Counted from the first letter of the stretch, positions 34,250 through 43,497 are shown. The stretch: DNA of 64,000 bases from Streptomyces apocyni (GCF_009739465.1 NZ_WHOM01000036.1:429756-493755); one strand, 5' to 3'. A program made the numbers and translations. Notes: generated by a model from the sequence alone, not told the origin.

Positions 34250-34660
34250 CTAGCTCCCTCGGTAAACGGAGTAGCCGAACGGGTTGAGCAGCAGCGGTAC
34301 GTGATAGTGCTCGCCCGGCTTGACGGCGAAAGTGATCGCCACCTCCGGGAAGAACGCACCGCTGTCCCTTACGCGGGGGGCGTCCTGCTGCGCCTCGGCT
34401 TGCTGGTTGGCGTGGTGTTGGGGCTGGTGCGCGAAGTACGCCTCGGTCTCGAAGTCGAGGCGTACGTGGGTGATGCCCTCCGGCAGCGCCGGGAGGTCCT
34501 TGCAGCGCCCGTCCGCGTCGGTCGCGGAACCGCCGAGCGTGACCCATTCCTGGTCGCTGCCGCTGCGGGCGGCGAGCGAGATGGCCACGGCCTCGGCGGG
34601 GCGGCCGATGCTGGTGTCCAGGATGTGCGTGGACACCGAAGCGGTGGTGTCGGTGCTCAT
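34250..34660 (-). CDS. uraH: 5-Hydroxyisourate hydrolase
   Basis: A 136-residue transthyretin-related protein: N-terminal STHILDTSIGRPAE, VRLDFETEAYFAHQ, FFPEVAITFAVKPGEHYHVPLLLNPFGYSVYRGS with the diagnostic YRGS C terminus and catalytic histidines and arginine. There is a glutamine/histidine-rich insert (HQPQHHANQQAEAQQD) beyond the usual length of about 115. It converts 5-hydroxyisourate to OHCU. It overlaps uraD by four bases (ATGA). Confidence 0.95.
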   Translation of the reverse strand: MSTDTTASVSTHILDTSIGRPAEAVAISLAARSGSDQEWVTLGGSATDADGRCKDLPALPEGITHVRLDFETEAYFAHQPQHHANQQAEAQQDAPRVRDSGAFFPEVAITFAVKPGEHYHVPLLLNPFGYSVYRGS

Positions 34661-35193
34661 CGGTTGCCTTCTTCCTGCTGCTCTGCGGACCGCTGCTCTA
34701 CGAGCCGGGTCAGCCGGATGCGGTTGATCTTGCCGAGTTCGGTGCGGACGATGGCCCGCTCCTGCTCGGCGGTGTTCTCGATCCGGGCTTTGAGAGCCGC
34801 GAGCATCTGCTCACCGGTGGCGCCGGTGGCGCAGATCAGGAAGACGTGACCGAACTTGTCCTGGTAGGCCAGGTTGAGTTCGAGCAGCTCCCGCTTGAGC
34901 TCTTCGGAGGCTCCGGCCATGCCGCGCTGTTCGCGCGACGAGGTCGGGTCCCCGGGCTTCGGGCGCCCGATCGGCGGGTGCCCCGCCATCGCTTCTTCCA
35001 GATCCGCCGTGGTCAGCTCGGCCATGGCGGCGTCGCTGGCGGCGAAGAGGGATTCGACGGTGGCGTACGGGCGCTGGGCGAGCAGTTTGCTCCCCCAGGC
35101 CGAACTGGCGCACACCTCGTGGAGCTCTGCGGCGGCCGCAGTCTCCTCCAAGGCGTTGAACCGGGTGAGACCCGGTGTGGTACCTGAAGTCAC
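34657..35193 (-). CDS. uraD: OHCU decarboxylase
   Basis: A 178-residue helical enzyme with the catalytic histidine in AGHPPIGRP, followed by SREQRGMAGASEELKRELLELNLAYQDKFGHVFLICATG. It makes S-allantoin from OHCU. It starts at the GTG at 35193 with GGAGG 7 bases upstream and is the first gene of the uraD-uraH-uricase operon. Confidence 0.95.
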   Translation of the reverse strand: MTSGTTPGLTRFNALEETAAAAELHEVCASSAWGSKLLAQRPYATVESLFAASDAAMAELTTADLEEAMAGHPPIGRPKPGDPTSSREQRGMAGASEELKRELLELNLAYQDKFGHVFLICATGATGEQMLAALKARIENTAEQERAIVRTELGKINRIRLTRLVEQRSAEQQEEGNR

Positions 35194-35263
35194 GGGTTAG
35201 CCTCCGTGGCTTGTTCTGGACGGGCTGGGATTAGCTAAGACCTTCCGGAACACGACGTCAACA

Positions 35264-35288
35264 CTTTGTTGAAATCAATTGAACAAAG
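35264..35288. promoter_or_regulatory. Putative operator upstream of uraD
   Basis: A 25-base dyad with 7-bp perfect arms (CTTTGTT / AACAAAG) about 11 bases apart, 70-95 bases before the uraD start. The half TTTGTTGAA recurs, inverted, upstream of the catalase gene. Confidence 0.5.
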
Positions 35289-35383
35289 GAGCCACCGCCC
35301 GACGACTCGGGCGACGACTCCTCTACGTTCCGTGACGGCGGGCCTGACTGCCAGCGCTGGCGGTCCTCACTACCCGCTCCTCG

Positions 35384-35761
35384 CTACTCGCCCTTCGCCG
35401 CGTTCTCCCGGTTCAGGTAGTTGTAGACGGTGAAGCGGGACACTCCGAGGGCCCCGGCCACCGTCTCCACGCCGTGCCGTACGGAGAAGGCGCCGCGCCC
35501 CTCGAGTATCCGTACGACCTCCTGCTTCGCCTTGCGGTCCAGCTCGGAGAGCGGCCTGCCGTGCTTGCGCTCCAGGGCGGCCAGGATGCGGTCCAGGGAG
35601 TCCGCGAGCTGGGGCAGCCGGACCGCGAGGACGTCTTCACCCTCCCAGGCGAGGACGACGTCGTCCCCGTCCGCCTCCTGGGGGCTGAGCAGCTCGCCGC
35701 CCATGGCGTCGACGAGCGGCTTCACGGCCGTGACGAAGGGGTGGTCGCGAGGCTCGGTCAC
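35384..35761 (-). CDS. Helix-turn-helix regulator
   Basis: A 125-residue protein with a C-terminal helix-turn-helix (FSVRHGVETVAGALGVSRFTVYNYLNR) and an N-terminal segment with PF-x-PLVDAMGGEL, the layout of small DNA-binding proteins found in purine gene clusters. It starts at a GTG overlapping the stop of the upstream gene (GTGA). It may regulate the uricase operon or hyi. No ligand domain is evident. Confidence 0.75.
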   Translation of the reverse strand: MTEPRDHPFVTAVKPLVDAMGGELLSPQEADGDDVVLAWEGEDVLAVRLPQLADSLDRILAALERKHGRPLSELDRKAKQEVVRILEGRGAFSVRHGVETVAGALGVSRFTVYNYLNRENAAKGE

Positions 35762-36012
35762 CGCCCCTCCTCCTCTCCGACGACGTTCACCTGGAGCGAG
35801 ACCCGGGTGGCCCCGGCCGCCAGGGACTTACGCAGCAGGGCGTCGACGGCGGTCAGCACCGCGTCGGCGCCACCCTCGGCGGTGTTGCCGAAGGGGCCGA
35901 CGTCCACGGCGTCCAGTTCGGCCGCCTGGATGACGTCACGGGCGACCACCGCGTGGGTGGGCGCCTCTTCAAGGTCGAAGGGCTCGGTCGTGAACTCCAC
36001 TCTCAATCGCAC
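35758..36012 (-). CDS. Small conserved protein coupled to the HTH regulator
   Basis: An 84-residue protein (EFTTEPFDLEEAPTHAVVARDVIQAAELDAVDVGPFGNTAEGGADAVLTAVDALLRKSLAAGATRVSLQVNVV) with a ferredoxin-like strand/helix pattern reminiscent of MTH1187/YkoF-type small proteins. The GTG start at 36012 has a weak site; a GTG at 36000 is possible. It is co-translated with the helix-turn-helix gene. Its role is unknown. Confidence 0.65.
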   Translation of the reverse strand: MRLRVEFTTEPFDLEEAPTHAVVARDVIQAAELDAVDVGPFGNTAEGGADAVLTAVDALLRKSLAAGATRVSLQVNVVGEEEGR

Positions 36013-36102
36013 GCGGTCAACCTACTGCGCGTTCGCAGATTTGCGGAGTCCCACTTGACAGCCGACCGGGACCACAGGCAATCTTCCATCAGGTAGAAAC
36101 AA

Positions 36103-36120
36103 CTTTCCGCTATACGGAAG
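36103..36120. promoter_or_regulatory. Operator-like dyad upstream of hyi
   Basis: TTCCG-CTATA-CGGAA (36105-36119) is a perfect 5-5-5 palindrome directly before the ribosome binding site of hyi. It also contains TATAC, which could be the -10. Similar dyads precede gcl. The form resembles IclR-type (AllR-like) sites of purine/glyoxylate genes. Confidence 0.6.
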
Positions 36121-36135
36121 GGAGCGCCGACCCTC

Positions 36136-36975
36136 ATGGGATTCACGGACCAGCGCTTCAACGTCAACCTGTCGATCCTCTACACGGAGCTCCCGCTTCT
36201 GGAGCGTCCCGCGGCCGCCGCCGCGGCGGGCTTCACCGCGGTGGAGCTGTGGTGGCCCTGGGTTGACTCCCCCACCCCGGCGCAGTCCGAGCTCGACGCC
36301 CTGAAGTCGGCTCTTGAGGACGCGGGCGTCCAGTTGGTCGGGCTCAACTTCTACGCTGGCCAGCTGCCCGGTCCTGACCGTGGCGCGCTGTCCATCCCCG
36401 GCGAGGAGTCGGAGAAGTTCCGCGCGAACATCGACATCGCCGCGGACTTCGCCGCGTCGGTCGGCTGCAAGGCGCTCAACGCGCTCTACGGCAACCGCGT
36501 CGAGGGTGTGGACCCGGCCGAGCAGGACGCGCTCGCACTGGAGAACCTCCAGATCGCGGCCCGCGCCGCCCACCGCGTCGGCGCGATCCTGCTGATCGAG
36601 GCCCTGAACAAGCCCGAGTCGCCGCTCTGCCCGATCGTGAGCGCCCCCAAGGCCATCGAGGTCGTGGACGCCGTCAACGCCGCCACGGGCCTGGGCAACG
36701 CCAAGTTCCTGATGGACCTTTACCACCTGTCCATGAACGGCGAGAACCTCCCCGAGGTCATCGAGAAGTACACCGCCAAGACCGGGCATGTGCAGATCGC
36801 CGACAACCCGGGCCGTGGCGCGCCGGGCACCGGAGACCTGCCGCTCGAGGACCTTCTCGACCAGCTGAAGAAGGCCGGTTACGACGGCTGGGTCGGCCTG
36901 GAGTACAAGGCCGGCGACCAGTCGAGCACCGAGAGCTTCGGCTGGCTCCCGGCCGAGGCGCGCGCCGCACGCTGA
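36136..36975 (+). CDS. hyi: Hydroxypyruvate isomerase
   Basis: A 279-residue TIM-barrel enzyme. Characteristic segments are RFNVNLSILYTELPLLERPAAAAAAGFTAVELWWPW, LLIEALNKPESP, KFLMDLYHLSMNGENL and HVQIADNPGRGAPGTGDLP, with the acidic residues that bind substrate. It interconverts hydroxypyruvate and tartronate semialdehyde. The ATG at 36136 follows AAGGGAG. glxR is 86 bases downstream; both serve the glyoxylate-to-glycerate route fed by Gcl. Confidence 0.95.
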   Translation: MGFTDQRFNVNLSILYTELPLLERPAAAAAAGFTAVELWWPWVDSPTPAQSELDALKSALEDAGVQLVGLNFYAGQLPGPDRGALSIPGEESEKFRANIDIAADFAASVGCKALNALYGNRVEGVDPAEQDALALENLQIAARAAHRVGAILLIEALNKPESPLCPIVSAPKAIEVVDAVNAATGLGNAKFLMDLYHLSMNGENLPEVIEKYTAKTGHVQIADNPGRGAPGTGDLPLEDLLDQLKKAGYDGWVGLEYKAGDQSSTESFGWLPAEARAAR

Positions 36976-37061
36976 CGGCCCGCGCTCGACGGCCGGACGC
37001 CAGACGCTGGACACGGCCACGCGCTGACTTACGCACCACAGAGTTTCTAGGAGACACCCTC

Positions 37062-37961
37062 ATGAGCAACAACCTCCCCAAGATCGCCTGGATCGGCCTC
37101 GGCATCATGGGCTCCCCCATGTCCGAGAACCTGCTCAAGGCCGGTTACCAGGTGACCGGCTTCACCCTGGAGCAGGACAAGCTGGACCGCCTCGCGGCCG
37201 CCGGTGGCACCGCCGCCACGTCGATCGCCGAGGCCGTCAAGGACGCCGACGTGATCGTCACGATGGTGCCCGCGTCCCCGCAGGTCGAGGCCATCGCCTA
37301 CGGCCCTGACGGCATCCTGGAGAACGCGAAGTCCGGCGCCCTGATCGTGGACATGTCCTCGATCACCCCGCAGACCTCCGTCGACCTGGCCAAGAACGCC
37401 AAGGAGAAGGGCATCCGCGTCATCGACGCCCCCGTCTCCGGCGGCGAGGCCGGTGCCATCGAGGCCGTACTGTCGATCATGGTCGGTGGCGAGCAGGCCG
37501 ACTTCGACGAGGCCAAGCCCCTCCTCGAGGCGCTCGGCAAGACCATCGTCCTGTGTGGCCCGCACGGCTCCGGCCAGACGGTGAAGGCCGCCAACCAGCT
37601 GATCGTCGCGGTCAACATCCAGGCCTGCGCCGAGGCCGTGGTCTTCCTCGAGAAGTCGGGCGTGGACCTCGCCGCCGCGCTGGACGTCCTGAACGGCGGC
37701 CTGGCCGGATCGACCGTCCTCACCCGCAAGAAGGACAACTTCCTGAAGCGCGACTTCAAGCCGGGCTTCCGCATCGACCTGCACCACAAGGACATGGGCA
37801 TCGTCACCGACGCCGCCCGCAATGTCGGTGCCGCCCTGCCGGTCGGCGGTGTGGTGGCCCAGCTGGTCGCCTCGCTGCGCGCCCAGGGCGACGGCGGCCT
37901 GGACCACTCCGCGCTGCTGCGCTCGGTCGAGCGCCTCTCCGGCCAGCAGGTCGCGAGCTGA
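37062..37961 (+). CDS. glxR: Tartronate semialdehyde (2-hydroxy-3-oxopropionate) reductase
   Basis: A 299-residue beta-hydroxyacid dehydrogenase. It has the dinucleotide-binding IAWIGLGIMGSPMSENL, the substrate loop DAPVSGGEAGAIEAVLSIMVGG, and the lysine-bearing GSGQTVKAANQLIVAVNIQACAEA region. It reduces tartronate semialdehyde to glycerate with NAD(P)H. AGGAGACACC precedes the ATG. It is likely cotranscribed with hyi. Confidence 0.95.
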   Translation: MSNNLPKIAWIGLGIMGSPMSENLLKAGYQVTGFTLEQDKLDRLAAAGGTAATSIAEAVKDADVIVTMVPASPQVEAIAYGPDGILENAKSGALIVDMSSITPQTSVDLAKNAKEKGIRVIDAPVSGGEAGAIEAVLSIMVGGEQADFDEAKPLLEALGKTIVLCGPHGSGQTVKAANQLIVAVNIQACAEAVVFLEKSGVDLAAALDVLNGGLAGSTVLTRKKDNFLKRDFKPGFRIDLHHKDMGIVTDAARNVGAALPVGGVVAQLVASLRAQGDGGLDHSALLRSVERLSGQQVAS

Positions 37962-38065
37962 CCTCGCTGCCCCACTGACCCTCCGGGGTCCCCAGATCTC
38001 CGGGTGGTGCCGGTGCTGACACCTGTCCTGTCGCGCCCAGGCACCGGCACCACCCGGAACACTAA

Positions 38066-38106
38066 TTCAACAAACTGTTGACGTTCGGTTCACCTCGAAC
38101 CTACGC
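38066..38106 (+). promoter_or_regulatory. Catalase promoter with overlapping dyads
   Basis: TTGACG (38078-38083), 17 bases, then CTACGC (38101-38106) is a plausible promoter. TCAACA-AAC-TGTTGA overlaps the -35, and TTCAACAAA (38066-38074) is the inverse of the uraD TTTGTTGAA box. A second dyad, GCGGAAC-TTCT-GTTCCGC, lies just downstream. Confidence 0.45.
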
Positions 38107-38159
38107 TCCACATCGCGGAACTTCTGTTCCGCTCAGTAGATCCCGCACGGAAGGTCACC

Positions 38160-39617
38160 ATGTCGAAGCGCGTGCTTACGACCGAGTCTGGCGCCCCGGT
38201 CGCCGACAATCAGAACTCCGCCACCGCCGGCGTCGGTGGCCCGCTCCTGCTCCAGGACCAGCAGCTCCTTGAGAAGCTGGCGCGGTTCAACCGCGAGCGC
38301 ATCCCGGAGCGCGTGGTGCACGCCCGTGGCTCCGGCGCGTACGGCTACTTCGAGGTGACCGACGACGTCACCGGCTTCACCTCCGCCGACTTCCTGAGCA
38401 CCGTCGGCAAGCGCACCGAGACGTTCCTGCGCTTCTCGACGGTGGCCGACAACCTCGGTGGCGCGGACGCCGTCCGTGACCCGCGCGGTTTCGCGCTGAA
38501 GTTCTACACCGAAGAGGGCAACTACGACCTCGTCGGCAACAACACCCCGGTCTTCTTCATCAAGGACCCCATCAAGTTCCCGGACTTCATCCACTCCCAG
38601 AAGCGTGACCCGTTCACGGGCAAGCAGGAGGCGGACAACGTCTGGGACTTCTGGGCCCACGCCCCCGAGGCGACGCACCAGATCACCTGGCTGATGGGCG
38701 ACCGCGGCATCCCCGCCTCGTACCGGCACATGAACGGCTACGGCTCCCACACCTACCAGTGGACCAACGCCCAGGGTGAGGCCTTCTTCGTCAAGTACCA
38801 CTTCAAGACGAACCAGGGCATCCGCTGCCTGTCGTCCGAGCAGGGCGCCGAGCAGGCGGGCAAGGACCCCAACAGCCACCAGACGGACCTGCTGCAGGCC
38901 ATCGAGCGCGGCGTGAACCCGTCCTGGACGCTGTACGTGCAGGTGATGCCCGCGGCTGAGGCGGCCGACTACCGCTTCAACCCGTTCGACCTCACCAAGG
39001 TGTGGCCGCACGCGGACTACCCGCTGCAGCGCGTGGGCCGCCTGGTCCTGGACCGCAACCCGGATAACGTGTTCGCCGAGGTCGAGCAGGCCGCGTTCTC
39101 GCCGAACAACTTCGTTCCGGGCATCGGTCCGTCGCCCGACAAGATGCTCCAGGGCCGCCTGTTCGCCTACGCGGACGCGCACCGCTACCGCCTGGGCGTC
39201 AACCACACCCAGCTGGCGGTCAACGCCCCCAAGGCGGCCCAGGCCGACAACTACGGCCGCGACGGCCTTATGGCGTCCAACGCCTACCCGCGCGACCGCA
39301 AGAACTACGAGCCCAACTCGTACGACGGCCCGGCCGAGACCGGCCAGGCGCTGTCCGCCCCGCTGGCGGTCAGCGGCTACACCGGCACCCACGAGGCGCC
39401 GCTGCACACCAAGGACGACCACTTCTTCCAGGCCGGTGAGCTCTACCGCCTGATGTCCGAGGACGAGAAGGGCCGCCTGGTGGCCAACATCGCCGGTGGC
39501 CTCTCGCAAGTCTCCCGCGAGGACGTCATCGAGAAGAACCTGGCTCACTTCCACGCCGCGGACGCCGACTACGGCAAGCGCGTCGAGGAGGCCGTGCGCG
39601 CCCTGCGCGACGACTGA
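38160..39617 (+). CDS. katA: Monofunctional haem catalase (small-subunit type)
   Basis: A 485-residue catalase, normal for the small-subunit clade. It has the active histidine in [16 protein letters not shown], the asparagine in [15 protein letters not shown], and the haem-ligand tyrosine in [14 protein letters not shown]. Its place between glxR and gcl in a purine cluster suggests it removes peroxide from uricase. The start has AAGGTCACC upstream. The symbol is the generic one for this clade. Confidence 0.95.
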   Translation: MSKRVLTTESGAPVADNQNSATAGVGGPLLLQDQQLLEKLARFNRERIPERVVHARGSGAYGYFEVTDDVTGFTSADFLSTVGKRTETFLRFSTVADNLGGADAVRDPRGFALKFYTEEGNYDLVGNNTPVFFIKDPIKFPDFIHSQKRDPFTGKQEADNVWDFWAHAPEATHQITWLMGDRGIPASYRHMNGYGSHTYQWTNAQGEAFFVKYHFKTNQGIRCLSSEQGAEQAGKDPNSHQTDLLQAIERGVNPSWTLYVQVMPAAEAADYRFNPFDLTKVWPHADYPLQRVGRLVLDRNPDNVFAEVEQAAFSPNNFVPGIGPSPDKMLQGRLFAYADAHRYRLGVNHTQLAVNAPKAAQADNYGRDGLMASNAYPRDRKNYEPNSYDGPAETGQALSAPLAVSGYTGTHEAPLHTKDDHFFQAGELYRLMSEDEKGRLVANIAGGLSQVSREDVIEKNLAHFHAADADYGKRVEEAVRALRDD

Positions 39618-39999
39618 GCCAACTCACAAGCTGCGCTTGGGGCATGACGGGAGGTCAGGCCCCAGGCGCGTGCCCGCGCCGCGCACCCGGATGAGGGGTG
39701 GTACGCGAAGCGGGCGGTCCGCTCCGGCGGACAGGCACGGGTCCGCGGCGGTGTGCGAGCTAGTGCGGTGGTAAAGGTCCAGCGGCGCCCTTCTCGACCT
39801 GAGGGGAGGGCGCGACTGTTCCATCGCATCCGCCGCGGCCCCAGCCAACTCTCCCCGTACGGCCCCTTCGTGGGCCTCGCGGGAACCCAGACTCCGTCCG
39901 GCGGCACGAATGTCCTGTCGCGCCAGCCTCGCGCCGTCGGACGGTAACCACCTCCCTCCCCCACACACACGCAACACCACACCCCTCCCCACACACCAG
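39618..39999. other. Gene-free stretch after catalase
   Basis: Several short frames exist on both strands, none with protein-like content. The end of the stretch is a C/A-rich low-complexity run (39,950-39,998) just before a strong terminator. Confidence 0.4.
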
Positions 40000-40033
40000 A
40001 GCGCCGAGTACGGACGGTCCCGTACTCGGCGCT
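40000..40033 (+). terminator. Strong hairpin terminator
   Basis: A 14-bp perfect stem (AGCGCCGAGTACGG / CCGTACTCGGCGCT) with loop ACGGTC, followed by TTT-rich sequence. Confidence 0.75.
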
Positions 40034-40081
40034 TTGCCATGCCGTCACCTTCTCGCACCCTTGCGCTGGCAGACTTGGCGC

Positions 40082-40414
40082 ATGGGTGAACTCGCTTGGG
40101 CCATAGGGGTAGTGGCCGTCATCGGGTTAGGTACGGGGGCCATGTACTGGCGGGCGCGAGCCTCGCCGCCACGCGAACGCGGGAGTACGAAGTCCCAGCG
40201 CGCGGCCGGTACGGCCGCAGGGGGCGCGGTGGCGGGTAGCTGGTGGGTCGACGGGGCTCAGCGTGGGGACGCGAAGGCCGGTGGCACCAACAGCGACTAC
40301 AGGGACAGCGGCAGCAAGAACAACAGCGGCGGCGGCTGTGGCGGGGGCGGTAGCGGGTGCGGAGGGGGAGGCGGAAGCGGAGGCGGAGGTTGTGGCGGCT
40401 GCGGCTGTGGTTGA
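40082..40414 (+). CDS. Membrane-anchored protein with Gly/Cys-rich tail
   Basis: A 110-residue protein. A single N-terminal helix (MGELAWAIGVVAVIGLGTGAMYW) is followed by a basic segment and a C-terminal tail made almost only of glycine, serine and cysteine (GGGCGGGGSGCGGGGG ending GGCGGCGCG), with six cysteines. Likely an inner-membrane protein with a disordered, possibly metal-binding tail. The ATG at 40082 has no strong ribosome binding site. The function is unknown. Confidence 0.55.
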   Translation: MGELAWAIGVVAVIGLGTGAMYWRARASPPRERGSTKSQRAAGTAAGGAVAGSWWVDGAQRGDAKAGGTNSDYRDSGSKNNSGGGCGGGGSGCGGGGGSGGGGCGGCGCG

Positions 40415-40544
40415 GTCCAAGGGTGGGGGCTGCGGGTGAGGCGGTGCGAGGCTACGGGTGCGGCCTCGTAAGGCCCGCCCCTCCCCCGTACTCTCCGCCC
40501 GCGCGCCCTCCTCGTACGCTCCCCGCCAGAGGCCGCAGACACGC

Positions 40545-40585
40545 CACAGGGGCGGTCCACCCCCTCCGGGTGGACCGCCCCTGTG
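40545..40585 (-). terminator. Terminator of gcl
   Basis: An 18-bp perfect stem (CACAGGGGCGGTCCACCC and its complement) with loop CCTCC, 21 bases beyond the gcl stop. It is probably bidirectional. Confidence 0.85.
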
Positions 40586-40606
40586 TGGTGCGGGTGACGC
40601 GGGCCG

Positions 40607-42394
40607 TCAGGCCGTGATCGGGCGGATCGCCGTGGGCGCGTGGCCCGGCTCGGTCGCCAGCTCCTCGAACTCCTTGACGGCGCTGATGTCCGCGGTCGGG
40701 CTCATCGCGATATTGGTGATCCGCTCCAGGATCGCCTCGACGACGACCGGCACCCGGTACTCCTGCGCCAGCTTCTTGGCCTCCTCGAAGGCGGGCAGCA
40801 GCTGGTCGGGCTCGGTGACGCGGATGGCCTTGCAGCCCAGGCCCTCGGCGACCTTGACGTGGTCGACGCCGTAGACGCCCAGCTCCGGGGAGTTCTGGTT
40901 CTCGAATTCCAGGTTCACCTGGAAGTTGATGTCCAGGCCGACCTGCGCCTGGCGGATCAGGCCGAGGTAGGCGTTGTTGACCAGGACGTGCACGTACGGG
41001 ATGCGGTGCTGCGCGCCGACGGCCAGCTCTTCGATCATGAACTGGAAGTCGTAGTCGCCGGAGAGGGCGACGACCTGGGTCTCCGGGTCGGCGGTCGCGA
41101 CACCCAGCGCGGCCGGGATGGTCCAGCCGAGCGGGCCCGCCTGGCCGCAGTTGATCCAGTGCCGCGGCTTGTAGACGTGCAGCATCTGCGCGCCCGCGAT
41201 CTGCGACAGGCCGATGGTGGTGACGTAGCGCGTGTCGGGGCCGAAGGCCTTGTTCATCTCCTCGTAGACGCGCTGCGGCTTCATGGGCACGTTGTCGAAG
41301 TGCGTACGGCGCTGCAGGGTGCCCTTGCGCTCCAGGTGCGAGGCGATCCACGCGGAGCGGTCGGGGAGCTTGCCCGCGGCCTTCAGCTCCTTGGCGACCT
41401 CGACGAACAGCTTCAGCGCGTCCTTGGCGTCGGAGGCGATGCCGTAGTCCGGGGCGAAGATCTTGCCGATCTGGGTCGGCTCGATGTCGACGTGGACGAA
41501 CTTGCGGCCCTCGCGGTACACGTCCAGCTTGTAGCCGGTGTGGCGGTTGGCCCAGCGGTTGCCGATGCCCAGGACGAAGTCCGACTCCAGGAACGTGGCG
41601 TTGCCGTAGCGGTGGCCGGTCTGCTGACCGACCATGCCCGCGTTCAGGTCGTGGTCGTCGGGGATGGTGCCCCAGCCCATCAGGGTCGGGACGACCGGGG
41701 TGCCGGTGATCTCGGCGAACTCGACCAGCAGGTCCGAGGCGTCGGCGTTGATGATGCCGCCACCGGCGACGATCAGCGGGCGCTCGGACTCCAGCAGGAA
41801 GGAGATCGCCTTCTCGATCTGGGCACGGGTCGCGGACGGCTTGTAGACCGGCAGCGGCTCGTACGTGTCGGGGTCGAACTCGATCTCGGCCAGCTGGACG
41901 TCGATCGGCAGGTCGATCAGGACCGGCCCCGGACGGCCGGAGCGCATCAGGTGGAAGGCCTGCTGGAAGACGCCCGGAACCTGCGCGGCCTCCAGGACGG
42001 TCACGGCCATCTTGGTGAGCGGCTTGGCGATCGAGGCGATGTCGACGGCCTGGAAGTCCTCCTTGTGCAGGAGGTGGCTGGGCGCCTGGCCGGTGATGCA
42101 CAGGATCGGAATGGAGTCACCGGTGGCGGAGTAGAGCCCGGTGATCATGTCGGTGCCCGCGGGACCCGACGTGCCGATGCAGACGCCGATGTTGCCGGGG
42201 TGGGTGCGGGTGTAGCCCTCGGCCATGTGCGAGGCGCCCTCGACGTGCCGGGCCAGCGTGTGGTCGACCCCGCCGACCTGCTGAAGGGCCTTGTAGAACG
42301 GGTTGATCGCGGCGCCCGGCACACCGAACGCGTTCGTAACGCCCTCGCGCTTGAGGATCTCCACTGCCGCCGCGGCGGCTGTCATTCGAGGCAT
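40607..42394 (-). CDS. gcl: Glyoxylate carboligase
   Basis: A 595-residue thiamine-diphosphate enzyme. N-terminal [16 protein letters not shown] and [44 protein letters not shown] are diagnostic. The usual activating glutamate is valine (RHVEGAS) as in known Gcl. The cofactor motif is [36 protein letters not shown]. It joins two glyoxylates into tartronate semialdehyde plus CO2. The ATG at 42394 follows AGGAG. Operator-like dyads lie just upstream. Confidence 0.95.
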   Translation of the reverse strand: MPRMTAAAAAVEILKREGVTNAFGVPGAAINPFYKALQQVGGVDHTLARHVEGASHMAEGYTRTHPGNIGVCIGTSGPAGTDMITGLYSATGDSIPILCITGQAPSHLLHKEDFQAVDIASIAKPLTKMAVTVLEAAQVPGVFQQAFHLMRSGRPGPVLIDLPIDVQLAEIEFDPDTYEPLPVYKPSATRAQIEKAISFLLESERPLIVAGGGIINADASDLLVEFAEITGTPVVPTLMGWGTIPDDHDLNAGMVGQQTGHRYGNATFLESDFVLGIGNRWANRHTGYKLDVYREGRKFVHVDIEPTQIGKIFAPDYGIASDAKDALKLFVEVAKELKAAGKLPDRSAWIASHLERKGTLQRRTHFDNVPMKPQRVYEEMNKAFGPDTRYVTTIGLSQIAGAQMLHVYKPRHWINCGQAGPLGWTIPAALGVATADPETQVVALSGDYDFQFMIEELAVGAQHRIPYVHVLVNNAYLGLIRQAQVGLDINFQVNLEFENQNSPELGVYGVDHVKVAEGLGCKAIRVTEPDQLLPAFEEAKKLAQEYRVPVVVEAILERITNIAMSPTADISAVKEFEELATEPGHAPTAIRPITA

Positions 42395-42430
42395 CGATTA
42401 CTCCTGCGTCGATCTGTCGGGCACTCTCGC

Positions 42431-42478
42431 ACTTCCGTAACTTTCACGATGCGAAAGTAATGTTCTGCAATACGGAAG
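42431..42478. promoter_or_regulatory. Nested operator dyads upstream of gcl
   Basis: Two 5-5-5 dyads, TTTCA-CGATG-CGAAA (42442-42456) and TTCTG-CAATA-CGGAA (42463-42477), match the hyi site. An outer pair CTTCCGTA (42432-42439) / TACGGAAG (42471-42478) brackets them. This fits cooperative binding by one regulator that coordinates gcl with hyi-glxR. Confidence 0.6.
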
Positions 42479-42647
42479 CAATGTATGGGGAGGTCAACCA
42501 GGTCGTCAAGGCCCAAAAACCCGGAGGACCCCGAGGAGATGGCCCGAAGTGCCTTCCGGAGGGTTCACTCCGGGCGCACGATGGGCACACAGAACGCATC
42601 CAGAGGACGACTCACATCTGACGACTCACATCGAGGGGGCCGCCGCC

Positions 42648-43370
42648 ATGGGCGAGAGCGTGCCGGTGCGATGCCCGGCCTGCCGTCGGGAGCACAGCTA
42701 CGCACCCCAGGCGTTTCCCTGCAGCTGCGGCACGCCCGTGGCCCCGCCGATACGGCGAGGCGCGCCTCCGGCGCCGATCACCCACCGCACCTGGGCTGAC
42801 GACTGGGTCACCGTGCGCTGCCCGGCCTGCGGACAGCGCGACCAGTGGCCGCAGCCGGAGCTGGGGTGCGTCTGCGGTGTGGTGCTCCGTATCCCGGTGC
42901 AGCCCGCGCCCACCAGGCCCGACCCGACCAGCGACACCAGCGCGAGGTCGCCCTCGCACATCCCGCTGCCGCGCACCCAGCCGGTGCCGCGCCCCGCGTT
43001 CCACCCGATGACGATCCGTACCGCACAGGACGCCGTGACCGCCGCCGCGCGGTATCTGAAGTGGCTCGGTTATCGCGACGTACGCGGCGCCGCGTCACGG
43101 GCGCCCTCCGGGGTCGGGCTCGGGGCGACCGGCCTGGTGGCCCAGGTCGAGCCGTCGACGCGGCCCGCGACGCCGCGCGACGTGGAGTGCGTGTGGCTGA
43201 CCGGACTCAACGCGTCCGCGATCGGCGTCTACTTCTCCCTGGCCGGGTACACCGACGAGGCCCGCGGCCGCGCTGACGCGCTGGGCGTCCCGCTGTTCGT
43301 CCTCGACCTCACGGGCACCCCGCAGCCGGTGAACAGCTCAGCGGATGAATTGTTCAGCACGGGAGCGTGA
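42648..43370 (+). CDS. Double zinc-ribbon protein with degenerate Mrr-like domain
   Basis: A 240-residue protein. Two zinc ribbons (VRCPACRREHSYAPQAFPCSCG and VRCPACGQRDQWPQPELGCVCG) occupy the first ~80 residues, followed by a proline/serine linker. The C-terminal ~110 residues (TAQDAVTAAARYLKWLGYRDVRGA...TGLVAQVEPSTRPATPRDVECVWLTGLNASAIGVYFSLAGYTDEARGRADALGVPLFVLDLTG) follow the Mrr-type restriction endonuclease fold, but the expected D and QxK catalytic residues read G and QVE. It is probably a DNA-binding non-nuclease. GAGGGGG precedes the ATG. Confidence 0.65.
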   Translation: MGESVPVRCPACRREHSYAPQAFPCSCGTPVAPPIRRGAPPAPITHRTWADDWVTVRCPACGQRDQWPQPELGCVCGVVLRIPVQPAPTRPDPTSDTSARSPSHIPLPRTQPVPRPAFHPMTIRTAQDAVTAAARYLKWLGYRDVRGAASRAPSGVGLGATGLVAQVEPSTRPATPRDVECVWLTGLNASAIGVYFSLAGYTDEARGRADALGVPLFVLDLTGTPQPVNSSADELFSTGA

Positions 43371-43385
43371 CCAGCACGCTGGAGC

Positions 43386-43427
43386 GACAGACGACAGACG
43401 ACAGACGACAGACGGCTGACGGCTGAC
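43386..43427. repeat. 7-bp tandem repeat
   Basis: Four copies of GACAGAC followed by two of GGCTGAC, in the gap between two plus-strand genes. A simple repeat with no evident role. Confidence 0.8.
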
Positions 43428-43497
43428 GGCAGGCGACGCGCGACCGCCGCCCGCGCGTCGCCCGGCCTCAGGACGCCATCGCGCCGAGACTGACGCC

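Noticed and set aside
40640..42460. 606-codon plus-strand open frame
   Set aside because: Antisense shadow of gcl, which has full family similarity; high GC keeps the opposite frame open.
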